Positions 47,798 to 57,936 are shown, counted from the stretch's first letter. The stretch is DNA of 64,000 nt from Hoyosella rhizosphaerae (GCF_014643175.1 NZ_BMJH01000001.1:682001-746000), one strand, 5' to 3'. The notes: a model not told the origin generated them from the letters alone. A program made the numbers and translations.

Positions 47798-48418
47798 TTA
47801 CAGGGTCTCGAGCAGTTCCTTCATGTAGTCGATTTCGGTTTCCTGGGCGTACAGGATCTCTTCTGCGAGTTCATGTGCGTCCGGGTTACTGCCGAAAGCG
47901 AGGAGGGTGTCGGACATGGCGAGGGCACCTTCGTGATGGATGATCATTTGCTCAAGAAATAGCCTTGCTGCTTCGGTGCCTTCAGCAGCGCGGAGTTCCT
48001 CAAGGTCCTCATCGCTCATCATTCCGTGCATGTCGTCATCCGCATGCGCGGCATGGTTGTCTTCGGCTCCCCATTGCGCGAGCCATTCGCTAAGCAATTC
48101 AATCTCGGGCTCTTGGGCTGCCTTGATGTCCTCGGCCAGCGCGGTAACCCGTTCGTCGATGTTGTCCTTGCCCAGGATGATGTCACTCATCTCGATGGCT
48201 TGTTCGTGGTGCACGATCATGCCCTGCGCGAATGCGATGTCGGCATCGTTAAATTCGCCGTCTCCGAACTCAGCACCGTCCTCGGGGGTTGCTCCCACTT
48301 CGGTGGTCGCGTCGATACCTGGTGCGGTGTCAGTTGTTGTTTCCTCGTCGGAGGCACATCCGCTCAGTGTGAGGGCTGCGGTTGCGGCGATTGCTACGAG
48401 TGTGCGGTGGGCTCTCAT
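47798..48418 (-). CDS. DUF305 lipoprotein, probable copper-related
   Basis: 206 aa. Lipobox LTLSGC (Cys21), an acidic linker, then the DUF305 four-helix domain with FAQGMIVHHEQAIEMSDIIL and its second copy LEQMIIHHEGALAMSDTLL, plus Met/His-rich MHGMMSD. Such ferritin-like DUF305 proteins often accompany copper genes and may bind metal outside the cell. Divergent from copZ-copA-csoR across an 85-bp region that holds a CsoR-type palindrome, so coregulation is likely. Confidence 0.88.
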   Translation of the reverse strand: MRAHRTLVAIAATAALTLSGCASDEETTTDTAPGIDATTEVGATPEDGAEFGDGEFNDADIAFAQGMIVHHEQAIEMSDIILGKDNIDERVTALAEDIKAAQEPEIELLSEWLAQWGAEDNHAAHADDDMHGMMSDEDLEELRAAEGTEAARLFLEQMIIHHEGALAMSDTLLAFGSNPDAHELAEEILYAQETEIDYMKELLETL

Positions 48419-48442
48419 TTTTACTCTCCCTGGTGATCGAGT

Positions 48443-48487
48443 GGTACCGTGACATTTATACCCTACGGGGGTACCGTAGGATTTATC
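48443..48487. promoter_or_regulatory. Candidate CsoR operator region between DUF305 gene and copZ
   Basis: An inverted repeat CCTACGG (48462-48468) / CCGTAGG (48474-48480) with a GGGTA spacer is embedded in a run of C then G, the style of actinobacterial CsoR operators. A GGTACCGT octamer occurs at 48443-48450 and again at 48470-48477, 27 bp apart and each followed by a similar ATTTAT, which suggests one copy per divergent promoter. CsoR encoded downstream is the expected ligand. Confidence 0.7.
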
Positions 48488-48503
48488 ACGGAAGGAACAA
48501 ACT

Positions 48504-48710
48504 ATGTCTCACACCACCACAATTATCGTCTCTGACATGACATGCGGCCACTGCGTGTCGGCAGTCAAGGAAGAAATCTCCGCCATCGACAACGTGACCG
48601 GCGTCGACGTCGACCTCGCCTCAGGCAGCGTCTCCATCACGAGCACAGCACCAATTGCAGACGAATCCATTCGCGAAGCAGTAACCGAGGCCGGATACAC
48701 CGTCCGCTAG
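48504..48710 (+). CDS. copZ: Copper chaperone CopZ (heavy-metal-associated domain)
   Basis: 68-aa single HMA domain with the copper-binding MTCGHC motif near residues 12-17 and the usual ferredoxin-like beta-alpha-beta pattern. It would pass Cu(I) to CopA, whose gene starts 23 bases downstream. Ribosome binding site GGAAGGA precedes the ATG. Confidence 0.92.
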   Translation: MSHTTTIIVSDMTCGHCVSAVKEEISAIDNVTGVDVDLASGSVSITSTAPIADESIREAVTEAGYTVR

Positions 48711-48733
48711 ATGGCCCCATCCAGGAAAGCGTC

Positions 48734-51070
48734 ATGAAAATAAACCTAGACACCCCCACCGCCTCCACCATTGAACTCGCTGTCTCGGGAATGACCTGCG
48801 CTTCCTGCGCGGCGCGGATTGAAAAGAAGCTCAACAAACTTGATGGTGTAACCGCGGCCGTCAATTACGCCACCGAGAAAGCACACATCACCAGTTCCGA
48901 CCCAATCAGCCCAGATCAACTCATATCTGTCGTGGAAAAAGCCGGGTACTCAGCCCGACTCGCTGGACCAAACTCCACCCTCAGCGCCGCCGACATCGAC
49001 GAAAAAGACGACCGCGCAGTAGCAATTCTGCGCCGTCGCCTCATCGTCGCCGCTGTCCTCAGCATCCCCATCATCGCCCTCGCCATGGTCCCTGCCCTGC
49101 AGTTCCCCTACTGGCAGTGGATCTCGCTCGCGCTCACCATCCCAGTAATCACCTGGGCTGGCTACCCGTTCCACCGCGCCGCCGTGGTCAACGCGCGGCA
49201 TCGCACCGTCACCATGGACACGCTTATCTCCATGGGAACGCTCGCCGCGTTTGGTTGGTCCGTCTACGCACTGTTTTTCGGTATGGCAGGACACATCGGG
49301 ATGACGCACCAATTCAGCCTCATCCCCGACCGCACAAGCGGCACAGCAAACATCTACTTCGAAGCCGCCGCCGGAATCACAGCCTTCATTCTCGCCGGTA
49401 AATACATGGAGGCAAAGGCGAAACGAAGCGCAGGTGCGGCACTACGGGCCCTCGCTGAGCTTGGTGCGCACGATGTCGCTGTCTTGCGAAATGGGCAAGA
49501 AGTGCGCATCCCCACCGAACAACTCCAAGTAGGTGACACATTTATAGTCCGCCCTGGGGAAAAGGTCGCGACGGACGGCATCGTGGTCGAGGGGCAATCC
49601 GCCGTCGACGAGTCCATGCTCACGGGCGAGCCGATCCCCACCGATGTAGGGCCCAACTCCCGGGTGACCGGTGCAACCCTCAACACCTCAGGACGCCTTG
49701 TCGTCCGCGCAACCGAAGTCGGTGAGGACACCGCACTCGCCCACATCCGCACCCTCGTCGAAAACGCTCAATCCGGAAAGGCGCAGATCCAACGCCTCGC
49801 GGACCGTATTTCCGCCACCTTTGTGCCCTTTGTTATCGCCCTTGCGCTGATCGCACTCGCTTTTTGGTGGTGGCGTGAAGGATCAGTCGAATTCGCGTTC
49901 ACCGCAGCCGTCGCAGTCCTGATCATCGCGTGCCCGTGCGCTCTTGGACTCGCCACACCCACCGCTCTTCTTGTGGGAACCGGTCGCGGCGCGCAACTTG
50001 GCGTACTCATCAAGGGGCCCGAAGTTCTCGAAACCACCCGCACAGTCGATACGGTAGTGCTCGACAAAACCGGCACCATCACCACCGGGCAGATGACACT
50101 CCTCGACGTCATCACACAGTCGGGCACAACCCGCGACGAGGCATTGCTCGTAGCTGGTGCGCTGGAAAACGGTTCAGAGCATCCGATTGCCCGTGCCATC
50201 GCCGACGCCGCACAACGCGTGGCCCCTCTGGTCGACGTCACCGATTTCACAAACTTCGCGGGCCTTGGTGTGCGCGCCACCATCACCGACCGTGACACCG
50301 TTGCCTACATTGGCCGACCCGAATTTCTCACCGAACATGGACTGGCATTGCCAGCGGACCTCCGTGACGCGATCGTAGAAGCGCAAAATCACGGCCGCAC
50401 CGCCGTCCTCGTCGGTTGGGGCAGCACCGCACGGGCTGTGCTCGTGGTCGGTGACACCATCAAGCCCGAATCAGCCGACGCGATCGCCACCATGCATTCG
50501 TTGGGTCTGCGTACGGTGATGCTCACCGGTGACAACCAGACCGCCGCCCAGATCATTGGCGACACCGTGGGCATTGACGAGGTCATCGCAGGTGTTCTTC
50601 CAGCCGACAAGGTCGCTACGATCACGCGACTGCAAGGCGAGGGACACACAGTGGCAATGATCGGCGACGGCGTCAACGATGCGGCCGCGCTCGCCCAGGC
50701 TGATCTCGGCATCGCAATGGGGTCAGGCACAGATGTCGCAATCCACGCCAGCGACCTCACCCTCATGCGATCCGACCTTCGGGCCGCGGTCGACGCCATC
50801 AGGCTTTCGCGAGCCACACTGCGCACCATCAAAGGGAACCTATTCTGGGCCTTTGCCTACAACGTCGCTGCCCTGCCAGTGGCCGCTGCTGGTCTGCTGA
50901 ACCCGATGATCGCGGGCGCCGCGATGGCACTGTCATCGTTGTTCGTGGTAGGAAACAGTCTGCGACTTCGCCGATTCCGCACATCAGGAATCTCCCCAGC
51001 GCGCAGCACCTCAGCGATCAGCCCCACGCCGAATTCGGCACCGCAGAAAGGTCCACGCAACCATGTCTGA
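48734..51070 (+). CDS. copA: Copper-translocating P1B-type ATPase CopA
   Basis: 778-aa Cu(I) exporter. One N-terminal HMA domain ([16 protein letters not shown]), helices, the membrane metal site CPC at residues 400-402 ([15 protein letters not shown]), the phosphorylated Asp444 in DKTGT, the SEHPIA nucleotide motif and [20 protein letters not shown]. The start is ATG 48734; the frame is open back to 48542 but those codons overlap copZ. Overlaps csoR by eight bases. Confidence 0.95.
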   Translation: MKINLDTPTASTIELAVSGMTCASCAARIEKKLNKLDGVTAAVNYATEKAHITSSDPISPDQLISVVEKAGYSARLAGPNSTLSAADIDEKDDRAVAILRRRLIVAAVLSIPIIALAMVPALQFPYWQWISLALTIPVITWAGYPFHRAAVVNARHRTVTMDTLISMGTLAAFGWSVYALFFGMAGHIGMTHQFSLIPDRTSGTANIYFEAAAGITAFILAGKYMEAKAKRSAGAALRALAELGAHDVAVLRNGQEVRIPTEQLQVGDTFIVRPGEKVATDGIVVEGQSAVDESMLTGEPIPTDVGPNSRVTGATLNTSGRLVVRATEVGEDTALAHIRTLVENAQSGKAQIQRLADRISATFVPFVIALALIALAFWWWREGSVEFAFTAAVAVLIIACPCALGLATPTALLVGTGRGAQLGVLIKGPEVLETTRTVDTVVLDKTGTITTGQMTLLDVITQSGTTRDEALLVAGALENGSEHPIARAIADAAQRVAPLVDVTDFTNFAGLGVRATITDRDTVAYIGRPEFLTEHGLALPADLRDAIVEAQNHGRTAVLVGWGSTARAVLVVGDTIKPESADAIATMHSLGLRTVMLTGDNQTAAQIIGDTVGIDEVIAGVLPADKVATITRLQGEGHTVAMIGDGVNDAAALAQADLGIAMGSGTDVAIHASDLTLMRSDLRAAVDAIRLSRATLRTIKGNLFWAFAYNVAALPVAAAGLLNPMIAGAAMALSSLFVVGNSLRLRRFRTSGISPARSTSAISPTPNSAPQKGPRNHV

Positions 51071-51371
51071 CACCACCTGCCATGCAGAACACCATGGCTA
51101 CATCAGCAACAAAGAAGACCTCCTCAAACGTCTCCGCCGAATCGAGGGCCAAGCACGCGGAATTCAACGCATGGTTGAGGACGAAAAGTACTGCATTGAC
51201 ATCCTCACCCAGGTGTCCGCGATGACGAGCGCGCTCCGCTCAGTTGCACTGGGGTTGCTCGACGACCACATGAATCACTGTGTCGTTAACGCAGTGGCAG
51301 TAGGCGGAAACGAAGCGGACATGAAGCTCAAAGAAGTGTCCGATGCAATAGCTCGGCTCGTTCGCTCGTAA
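51063..51371 (+). CDS. csoR: Copper-sensing repressor CsoR
   Basis: 102-aa all-helical repressor that leaves DNA on binding Cu(I). The three ligands have CsoR spacing: Cys44 (KYCIDILTQ), His69 and Cys73 (DDHMNHCV). [14 protein letters not shown] is the DNA-contact region. Probable target is the palindrome upstream of copZ, giving autoregulation. The next gene, cobH, starts nine bases after its stop, so copper control may extend into the cobalamin genes. Confidence 0.93.
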   Translation: MSDTTCHAEHHGYISNKEDLLKRLRRIEGQARGIQRMVEDEKYCIDILTQVSAMTSALRSVALGLLDDHMNHCVVNAVAVGGNEADMKLKEVSDAIARLVRS

Positions 51372-51380
51372 ACTCGCCAC

Positions 51381-52058
51381 ATGCCCGTCACCACCACAGC
51401 GGACAACGCTGACCGATACACCGCCCTCATGCGCGTGGGTTATGAACACGATGGACGTGCCATCTACCGGCAATCCTTCGCAATGATTCGCGCTGAAGCT
51501 GACCTCACGCGCTTTCCTGAGAGTGAAGCGCACGCTGTGGTGCGGATGATTCACGCATGCGGAGACACCCAGCTGACGGATGACATCGCGTTTTCTACCG
51601 GGGTGGTCGATGCGGCCCGCGCTGCGCTACAGGCTGGGGCACCGATCTTGGCTGACACCCACATGGTGGCTTCTGGCGTCACCCGCACCCGGCTTCCCGC
51701 CGACAACGACGTCATCTGCACCTTGCGTGACGCTCGCACACCCGGCCTCGCCGCCGAACTCGGCACCACACGCACGGCCGCCGCCGTCGAACTGTGGCGC
51801 GACCACCTCGATGGCGCAATCGTCGCCATCGGCAACGCACCCACCGCGCTCTTTCACCTGTTGGAAATGATCGACAACGGCGCACCTATGCCCGCTGCAA
51901 TTGTTGGCGGACCAGTGGGGTTCGTCGGAGCGATCGAATCCAAGGAAGCGCTTATCGCACACCCCGGGAGGGTCCCCCACATTGTGGTGCGCGGGCGACG
52001 CGGAGGAAGCGCCATCACCGCCGCGGCGGTCAATGCGATTGCGAGCACTGAACTATGA
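51381..52058 (+). CDS. cobH: Precorrin-8X methylmutase CobH
   Basis: 225-aa enzyme that moves the C11 methyl group to C12, giving hydrogenobyrinic acid. The catalytic His58 is in RMIHACGD; further marks are ADTHMVASGVTRTRLP, GNAPTALFHLLEMI and GGPVGFVGAIESKEAL. Only nine bases follow csoR and no strong ribosome binding site is seen, suggesting coupled or read-through expression. Overlaps cobIJ (ATGA). Confidence 0.94.
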   Translation: MPVTTTADNADRYTALMRVGYEHDGRAIYRQSFAMIRAEADLTRFPESEAHAVVRMIHACGDTQLTDDIAFSTGVVDAARAALQAGAPILADTHMVASGVTRTRLPADNDVICTLRDARTPGLAAELGTTRTAAAVELWRDHLDGAIVAIGNAPTALFHLLEMIDNGAPMPAAIVGGPVGFVGAIESKEALIAHPGRVPHIVVRGRRGGSAITAAAVNAIASTEL

Positions 52059-53614
52059 GCGGAAAACTGTACGGAATTGGGCTTGGTCCAGGCGACCCGG
52101 AACTTGTCACGGTGAAGGCCGCGCGGCTCATCAGTGAGGCCGATGTGGTGGCATTCCACAGCGCGAAGCACGGGCGCAGTATCGCCCGCAGTGTCGCTGA
52201 ACCATACCTTCGGCAGGGTCAGATCGAAGAGAAGCTCGTCTACCCCTTAACGACTGAAACAACGACCCACCCACAGGGGTATCAGGGCGCGATTAACGAC
52301 TTCTACGAAGAATCCGCTGCACGCCTCGCAACACACCTCGCAGCAGGGCGCACCGTCGCACTGCTCGCCGAGGGCGATCCCATGTTCTACAGCTCCTACA
52401 TGCACATGCATAAACGGCTCAGCCACCGTTTCGACACTGAGGTGGTACCCGGCGTTACCTCCATATCGGCCGCATCCGCAGCGATGCAAACACCGCTGGT
52501 GGAGCGTGACGAAGTTCTTACAGTTTTGCCTGGAACATTGCCAGTGGAAGAACTCACCGACCGCTTGGTAGGCAGCGACGCCGTCGCCATCATGAAGCTG
52601 GGACGCACCTTCGGCACTGTTCGCGACGCCCTCGAGCGCTCGGGACGACTCGACGAAGCGGTGTACGTAGAACGAGCGTCGTGGTCGGCGCAGAAAGTCG
52701 CCCCGCTCCGCGATATTGACCCGAACGATGTGCCCTACTTCTCCGTCGCTATCGTGCCGTCGCCCCTCAACAACACCGAACGGCAAGGCGACGCCACAAC
52801 GGGCGAAGTGGTCGTTGTGGGGCTTGGGCCAGGCGACCCTGCCTGGACCACACCAGAGGTGAGGCGGGAGCTACGTGCGGCCACCGACTTGGTTGGGTAT
52901 GGGCCGTACTTGTCACGGGTCGCGGCCAATGCGTGGCAGCGCCATCACCCTTCCGATAACCAAGTGGAGGAGCAACGCGCCGCGTTTGCGTTGGACCTAG
53001 CGCGTTCCGGCGCCCGCGTGGCTGTGGTCTCCTCGGGCGATCCCGGTGTGTTCGCGATGGCCACCGCTGTCTTAGAGGTGGCGTGCCGTTCGGAGTTCGA
53101 GAACATTCCGGTGCGGGTGGTGCCTGGGATGACGGCAGCCAACGCCGTCGCGTCACGGGCGGGCGCCCCGCTTGGGCATGACTACGCCGTGATTTCGTTG
53201 TCTGATCGCCTCAAACCCTGGGATGTTATTGCGAAACGTATTCGCTCGGCTGCCGAGGCTGATCTTGCGATCGCGATTTACAACCCAGCATCGCGGTCGC
53301 GCCGGTGGCAGGTAGAGGAGTTGAAGGCAATTCTCCTCGAAACTAGAGCTCCGGACACTGCTGTGATCATTGGTCGTGCTGTCGGCAGCGCTGTTGAAGA
53401 GGTGACGGTAGTGACGCTCGCGGACTTCGCCCCCGACAGCATTGACATGCGGTGCCTCATCATTATCGGCTCGTCGCAAACCGTCGTCGCACACCGTGCA
53501 GGTGGAGCGGTTGCCTTCACCCCACGCCGGTACCCAGACGCAGCGACTGCCCCAGTCAACAGTGCTGTGAACGGTTCAGTGAATGGTGTTGCGCAGGAAA
53601 CGACCGAAGTTTAG
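52055..53614 (+). CDS. cobIJ: Bifunctional precorrin-2 C20 / precorrin-3B C17 methyltransferase CobIJ
   Basis: 519-aa fusion of two tetrapyrrole methylases. Residues about 1-240 are CobI (LYGIGLGPGDPELVTVKAAR, LLAEGDPMFYSSYMHMH); residues about 250-500 are CobJ (VVVVGLGPGDPAWTTPEVRR, VSSGDPGVFAMATAVLE, VVPGMTAANAVASRAGAPLG). Each half has its own SAM-binding glycine loop. The same fusion occurs in mycobacteria. The stop overlaps the convergent beta-propeller gene by four bases. Confidence 0.94.
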   Translation: MSGKLYGIGLGPGDPELVTVKAARLISEADVVAFHSAKHGRSIARSVAEPYLRQGQIEEKLVYPLTTETTTHPQGYQGAINDFYEESAARLATHLAAGRTVALLAEGDPMFYSSYMHMHKRLSHRFDTEVVPGVTSISAASAAMQTPLVERDEVLTVLPGTLPVEELTDRLVGSDAVAIMKLGRTFGTVRDALERSGRLDEAVYVERASWSAQKVAPLRDIDPNDVPYFSVAIVPSPLNNTERQGDATTGEVVVVGLGPGDPAWTTPEVRRELRAATDLVGYGPYLSRVAANAWQRHHPSDNQVEEQRAAFALDLARSGARVAVVSSGDPGVFAMATAVLEVACRSEFENIPVRVVPGMTAANAVASRAGAPLGHDYAVISLSDRLKPWDVIAKRIRSAAEADLAIAIYNPASRSRRWQVEELKAILLETRAPDTAVIIGRAVGSAVEEVTVVTLADFAPDSIDMRCLIIIGSSQTVVAHRAGGAVAFTPRRYPDAATAPVNSAVNGSVNGVAQETTEV

Positions 53615-54444
53615 TAGTCGTGGATGGCGGTGAATGTTTCGCCGCCATCCGCTGACCTAGCGATAGTTGATTCGGTTGCGACGTAGATATCGCCCGCTGG
53701 ATCAATGGTCAATGCGTGCGGAACAGCGCCGAGGTCAGAGACGATATCCCAGTGTTGTGCGGTTCGCGAGGAGCGCACAACCGTCCCACTGATATCGATG
53801 CCGATGAGCGTGGTGGCGTCGAGCCAATCAACGTGAGCGATCGCGGGAGCGTTCTCCACGACCGCAAAGGTGGACCCGCCGTCGATGCTGCGGTGCAACC
53901 CTGTTTGCGCGGTCACCAGAATATGGTTCGGGTCGACTGGGTCAATTGCGATGTGACGTGCTTCAAGGGTGGCCAGTTGTTCCCAATCGGTGGCGTCCTC
54001 GGACCGCATGATGGTGCCGCTCACGCTGTCGAAACCATAGATGGTGCCATGCCGAACAGCGAGAGCGTGAAAATCAGCCTCACCGGCAAGCGACACCGCG
54101 GACCACGTTTGTGCACCATCAGTGGATTCAATCAGCCCCAAGTTGATGGGTTGTGACAGGTCGTCTGGGCTGGGGTGACCGCTTGCGTAGAAGTGGTCTG
54201 GGCCCGCGTTGGCGAGACTCATGAAGTCATATTCGACGTCACTGTGCAGCCGTGGCGTGCCGCCGTCGTAGCGGAAAACCCCGAAGTGTGACGCGATATA
54301 GAGACTGTCGTCGTTCGCGTTTGTGGCAAGCGCGTGAATGTGGCCGAAATACGGAGGCTCAGCCCGGTCAAAAACTCCACACCCGCTGACTGCTAGCGCC
54401 ATAGCAAGCGACGCCACCGCAATGCGAAAAGTCCTACGCACCAT
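53611..54444 (-). CDS. Sialidase/BNR-like beta-propeller lipoprotein (F510_1955 family)
   Basis: 277 aa from ATG 54444, which is preceded by AGGGGAGAG; the frame remains open upstream without a start signal. Lipobox VSGC (Cys22) predicts a surface lipoprotein. The body has propeller repeats of the HIHALATNANDDSLYIASHFG and STDGAQTWSAVS kind, with Asp-box-like SADGGETFTAI near the end. Members are called glycosyl hydrolases by fold but activity is unproven. Confidence 0.78.
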   Translation of the reverse strand: MVRRTFRIAVASLAMALAVSGCGVFDRAEPPYFGHIHALATNANDDSLYIASHFGVFRYDGGTPRLHSDVEYDFMSLANAGPDHFYASGHPSPDDLSQPINLGLIESTDGAQTWSAVSLAGEADFHALAVRHGTIYGFDSVSGTIMRSEDATDWEQLATLEARHIAIDPVDPNHILVTAQTGLHRSIDGGSTFAVVENAPAIAHVDWLDATTLIGIDISGTVVRSSRTAQHWDIVSDLGAVPHALTIDPAGDIYVATESTIARSADGGETFTAIHDY

Positions 54445-54488
54445 CTCTCCCCTGTATAGGCCGGGCCTTATCAAGCGTCCGGCCATCC

Positions 54489-55238
54489 TTAAGCGCCGAG
54501 CCATTCGGCAGTCCACCACACGTGCCCACTCAACACTGCTGGCGCTATCCATAGTGCCGCAATCAACGACGCACTCGTTAACATCTGCTCCCGGGTTCCG
54601 CCCGCACGTCCAAGAACAGGGATGCGAACGCGACGCTTGGGTAGTGGCCAGAAGAAGTTCGGCAACCCGCGCACCGTCATCGAGTCCTGTAAACAATGCA
54701 GCAAACACCCGACCGCAGCGGTGATGGGCATCCACCACCAATCGTTAGGTGCGAGCCATAAAGCTAACGCGACGATAGCGACTGCTTCGACCGCAATAAT
54801 TTCGTCTCCGATCAGCCGAGATCGGAACACGGACAAGCCGAGTGTCAGCATCATCGTGTACGCGAGAAACCACATCAGCACGATCAAGGCCCAGTTCGGA
54901 GGCAACGTCATTCCGGCAATTTCAGTGGGAACGGTGGCCAGCAATCCGGCGAGAAAACCCATCGCGAGAGCAAACACCAGTGTGTGGGTTTTCCCTACCC
55001 TGTGCCCGCCCGACACCTTGTTGACGATCCTGGCAAACGCTTTCGATAACGGACCCAGCGTTTGCGATAGTTTTGCGTCGGAGTGATCCCAGTCGGGCCA
55101 GACTGACCACCCGGCGATGGCGATGGTGGACACAATAATTTCACCAGTAGTCAGTGGAGTGCCAAACGCATTGGCGATGGGCGGCGCACACGCGAGCCAC
55201 AGCACGCTGGTTGTCGCCATATGGCCTCGGGCCATCAT
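54489..55238 (-). CDS. YdjM-like metal-dependent hydrolase-type membrane protein
   Basis: 249 aa with four or five helices. Conserved motifs of the YdjM/DUF457 family are visible: SVWPDWDHSDAKLS, GGHRVGKTHTLV and GCLLHCLQDSMTVRGLPNFF, which cluster His and Asp residues on the membrane face. The family is annotated as metal-dependent hydrolases, but no activity is shown. ATG 55235 or 55220 could also be the start. Confidence 0.8.
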   Translation of the reverse strand: MMARGHMATTSVLWLACAPPIANAFGTPLTTGEIIVSTIAIAGWSVWPDWDHSDAKLSQTLGPLSKAFARIVNKVSGGHRVGKTHTLVFALAMGFLAGLLATVPTEIAGMTLPPNWALIVLMWFLAYTMMLTLGLSVFRSRLIGDEIIAVEAVAIVALALWLAPNDWWWMPITAAVGCLLHCLQDSMTVRGLPNFFWPLPKRRVRIPVLGRAGGTREQMLTSASLIAALWIAPAVLSGHVWWTAEWLGA

Positions 55239-55452
55239 CGTGGGGAATCCCCTTTTCTGTCTTTACATCGGCTAAGTCCGAAAAGCTCTGTTACACAACG
55301 ACATACACGACAGGACCGACAAAAGTGACTCCAGAACCGAAAGGTTGTGTGGCACATCACGTTTAACGAAACCCGGAGCCCTATTTCGTGATCGGGAACA
55401 TTTCAGTTCTCCGATGGTGTTGCACCTATCAACTACCCACGAAAGGCACACC

Positions 55453-55740
55453 ATGATCCGGGCAGTCTGGAACGACACAGTGATCGCCGAGGCCGAATCA
55501 ACAGTGAAAGTGGAGGGAAACCACTACTTTCCGCCCGAGTCGGTCAAACGTGAACTGCTGCGCGACAGTACGCACACCACGGTGTGCCACTGGAAAGGCA
55601 CCGCTCACTACTACGACATAGTGGTCGACGGCAGTACAGGAACAAACCTCGGGTGGTATTACCCGACGCCCCACAGCGCAGCGGCCAACATCAAAGACCA
55701 CGTTGCCTTCTACCCTCAGGTCCGCATCGAACAAGACTGA
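55453..55740 (+). CDS. DUF427 domain protein
   Basis: 95-aa small beta-rich protein. The family pattern is clear: IRAVWNDTVIAEAESTVKVE, NHYFPPESVKRELL, TVCHWKGTAHYYDI and the final HVAFYPQVRI. Start ATG 55453 has GAAAGG upstream. DUF427 proteins are widespread in actinomycetes and have no confirmed role. Confidence 0.88.
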   Translation: MIRAVWNDTVIAEAESTVKVEGNHYFPPESVKRELLRDSTHTTVCHWKGTAHYYDIVVDGSTGTNLGWYYPTPHSAAANIKDHVAFYPQVRIEQD

Positions 55741-55818
55741 CCCGCACAGGACTGGGGCGAACGGCTCGCACCAACACCATTAGAGTGGACACACTGCCTC
55801 AGATGGTTTGGAGTTGGA

Positions 55819-56958
55819 ATGCCTGTTGACCGCTTGCTGCCCACACGCGAAGCCCGCGACCTCATCGACATGGTGCGCGACGTGTGCGCTAAAGAACTCG
55901 ACCCCCGCGTGGTCGACTGCGAGAAGCACCAGGAGTACCCAGAAGGCCTGTTTGGCACGCTTGGCGAACTCGGACTTCTGAGCCTCCCGTACCCCGAAGA
56001 GCAAGGTGGCGGCGGACAGTCCTACGAGGTGTACCTCCAAGTCCTCGAGGAACTCGGTGCTCAATGGGCCGCCGTTGCAGTAGCCGTCAGCGTGCACTCC
56101 CTATCCTGCTACGCCATGTCCGCATACGGGACAGACGAGCAGCAACAACAATGGCTTCCCAGAATGCTCGGTGGCAACCACATTGGCGCCTACAGCCTGT
56201 CTGAACCTCAGGCAGGTTCCGACGCCGCAGCGCTCCGATGCGCAGCAACACCAATCGACGGTGGCTACCGCATCAACGGCAGCAAAGCGTGGATCACCCA
56301 CGGCGGTCGCGCCGACTTCTACACTCTCTTCGCCCGGACTGGGACCGGTCAACGCGGCATCAGTTGCTTCGTCGTCCCCGCAGACACAGAAGGGCTTTCA
56401 TTCGGGAAACCCGAGGAAAAGCTGGGACTGCGGGCCATTCCCACCACCGCCGCCTACTACGACAATGCCTTCATCGCCGATGAGCAGCGGATCGGCGACG
56501 AAGGCGAGGGTCTAGCAATCGCATTCAGTGCACTGGACTCCGGCCGCCTCGGAATCGCAGCTGTCGCCACCGGACTTGCGCAACGCGCACTCGACGACGC
56601 CGTCGCCTACGCCAAAGAACGCCACACCTTTGGCAAGAAAATAATCGACCACCAAGGTCTTGGTTTTTTACTCGCCGACATGGCGGCCGCCGTCGAATCC
56701 GCGCGCGCCACCTACATAGACGCGGCCCGACGACGCGATGCCGGGCTTCCCTACTCGCGGCAGGCCAGCGTCGCCAAATTGATCGCCACCGACGCCGCCA
56801 TGAAAGTAACTACCGACGCAGTTCAGGTATTTGGTGGGTACGGATACACCACCGAGTATCCAGTCGAGCGGTACATGCGAGAAGCCAAGATCATGCAAAT
56901 TTTCGAAGGAACAAACCAAATTCAGCGACTCGTAATATCCCGCCACCTAGCTCGGTGA
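55819..56958 (+). CDS. Acyl-CoA dehydrogenase
   Basis: 379-aa flavoenzyme that introduces the alpha-beta double bond in acyl-CoA. Marks: SLSEPQAGSDAAALRC, KAWITHGGRADFYTLF, the hinge RHTFGKKIIDHQGLGFLLAD, and the C-terminal catalytic Glu in IFEGTNQIQRLVISRHLA. Closest in style to short- or branched-chain enzymes; chain specificity is not readable. Monocistronic and convergent with the MPI-family gene. Confidence 0.92.
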   Translation: MPVDRLLPTREARDLIDMVRDVCAKELDPRVVDCEKHQEYPEGLFGTLGELGLLSLPYPEEQGGGGQSYEVYLQVLEELGAQWAAVAVAVSVHSLSCYAMSAYGTDEQQQQWLPRMLGGNHIGAYSLSEPQAGSDAAALRCAATPIDGGYRINGSKAWITHGGRADFYTLFARTGTGQRGISCFVVPADTEGLSFGKPEEKLGLRAIPTTAAYYDNAFIADEQRIGDEGEGLAIAFSALDSGRLGIAAVATGLAQRALDDAVAYAKERHTFGKKIIDHQGLGFLLADMAAAVESARATYIDAARRRDAGLPYSRQASVAKLIATDAAMKVTTDAVQVFGGYGYTTEYPVERYMREAKIMQIFEGTNQIQRLVISRHLAR

Positions 56959-56978
56959 CACGAGAGTTACAGGCTAAT

Positions 56979-57803
56979 TCACGGAACATAGTTCAGGTTG
57001 CGGATGATCGCCGCCCCAAGCCCCTGATCACGAAGCAATTCCACATCGTCCCACACTTGCTCTGGGTCAACACGGCCGCAGGCGAGACGAACAAACAATG
57101 ACGAACTGATCCGAACGATGGTTGTTGGTTTCTCCTCCGGTGCCTTGTCAAGTACGCGTGCCTTCTCCTGCACGCCAACGTATGTCGTAAATTCGATGGG
57201 CCCCGTGAAGTCGAACTCCACGACCGACCCTTCAGGCGCATGCGCCCGCCGCCCCACGATGTACCCCAAAGAATTAACGATGGTCCCGAACGCCGCCTCC
57301 GCACGTGGGCCACTCTCGTCGCCAGGCTTATCGACACTGTCACGAATGTCCAGTTCATGCACCCAGCAGTCGAACAAGCGCATGAGCATGAACTTTCCAT
57401 ACTCCGTAGGCCCAGCGGGCCCTATCGTCGGGGCATACCACTCCTCGATCGTCATAGCCTTCAAAGCTTCAGCGCGACGGTCCATCGTCTCTGCGAACAA
57501 CATCCGCATCTCGGTCGGCGACTTATCTCGGAAGTGTTGGACCCACCGCTCGTTAATCCCGGCGAGATCATTGCGAACATACTCAAGTTCACGCACATCA
57601 AAATCTACCGTCGGCAAATCCGACCCAAGCAACAGCAGTTCGGTGCCCACAACATGCGACACGATGTCGTGGACCGACCAACCGGGAAGGACGGATTCCG
57701 CCGCCCACTCATCATCAGTCAGAGTGTCTAATAATTGGCCGAGAGTGCCCCATTGCTCAATGAGGAAACTAACCGTGTCGGCCCGTTCCAACTCCCGAGG
57801 CAT
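56979..57803 (-). CDS. Maleylpyruvate isomerase family / mycothiol-dependent enzyme-like protein
   Basis: 274 aa of the DinB-like four-helix fold. The N-terminus has the actinobacterial TIGR03083 pattern (LLDTLTDDEWAAESVLPGWS, then VHDIVSHVVGTE with a metal-binding His), and the middle has RLFDCWVHELDIRDSV with further His and Asp. These enzymes use mycothiol as cosubstrate; the reaction here is unknown. Confidence 0.82.
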   Translation of the reverse strand: MPRELERADTVSFLIEQWGTLGQLLDTLTDDEWAAESVLPGWSVHDIVSHVVGTELLLLGSDLPTVDFDVRELEYVRNDLAGINERWVQHFRDKSPTEMRMLFAETMDRRAEALKAMTIEEWYAPTIGPAGPTEYGKFMLMRLFDCWVHELDIRDSVDKPGDESGPRAEAAFGTIVNSLGYIVGRRAHAPEGSVVEFDFTGPIEFTTYVGVQEKARVLDKAPEEKPTTIVRISSSLFVRLACGRVDPEQVWDDVELLRDQGLGAAIIRNLNYVP

Positions 57804-57936
57804 CGCTACTCCCTTGTGGGCTAAACCAAACTTCTATCTTCGCAGTCCATCACGACGAGAGACGATGCACTACAGAAACTTCTAAAAATCTTCTCTACGG
57901 CGGGCACATCTGATTGTTCGCACGTATGGTCGGAGT

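Noticed and set aside
48542-48733. Arg-rich N-terminal extension of CopA
   Set aside because: It is the copZ gene read in another frame; CopA starts at 48734 before its HMA domain.
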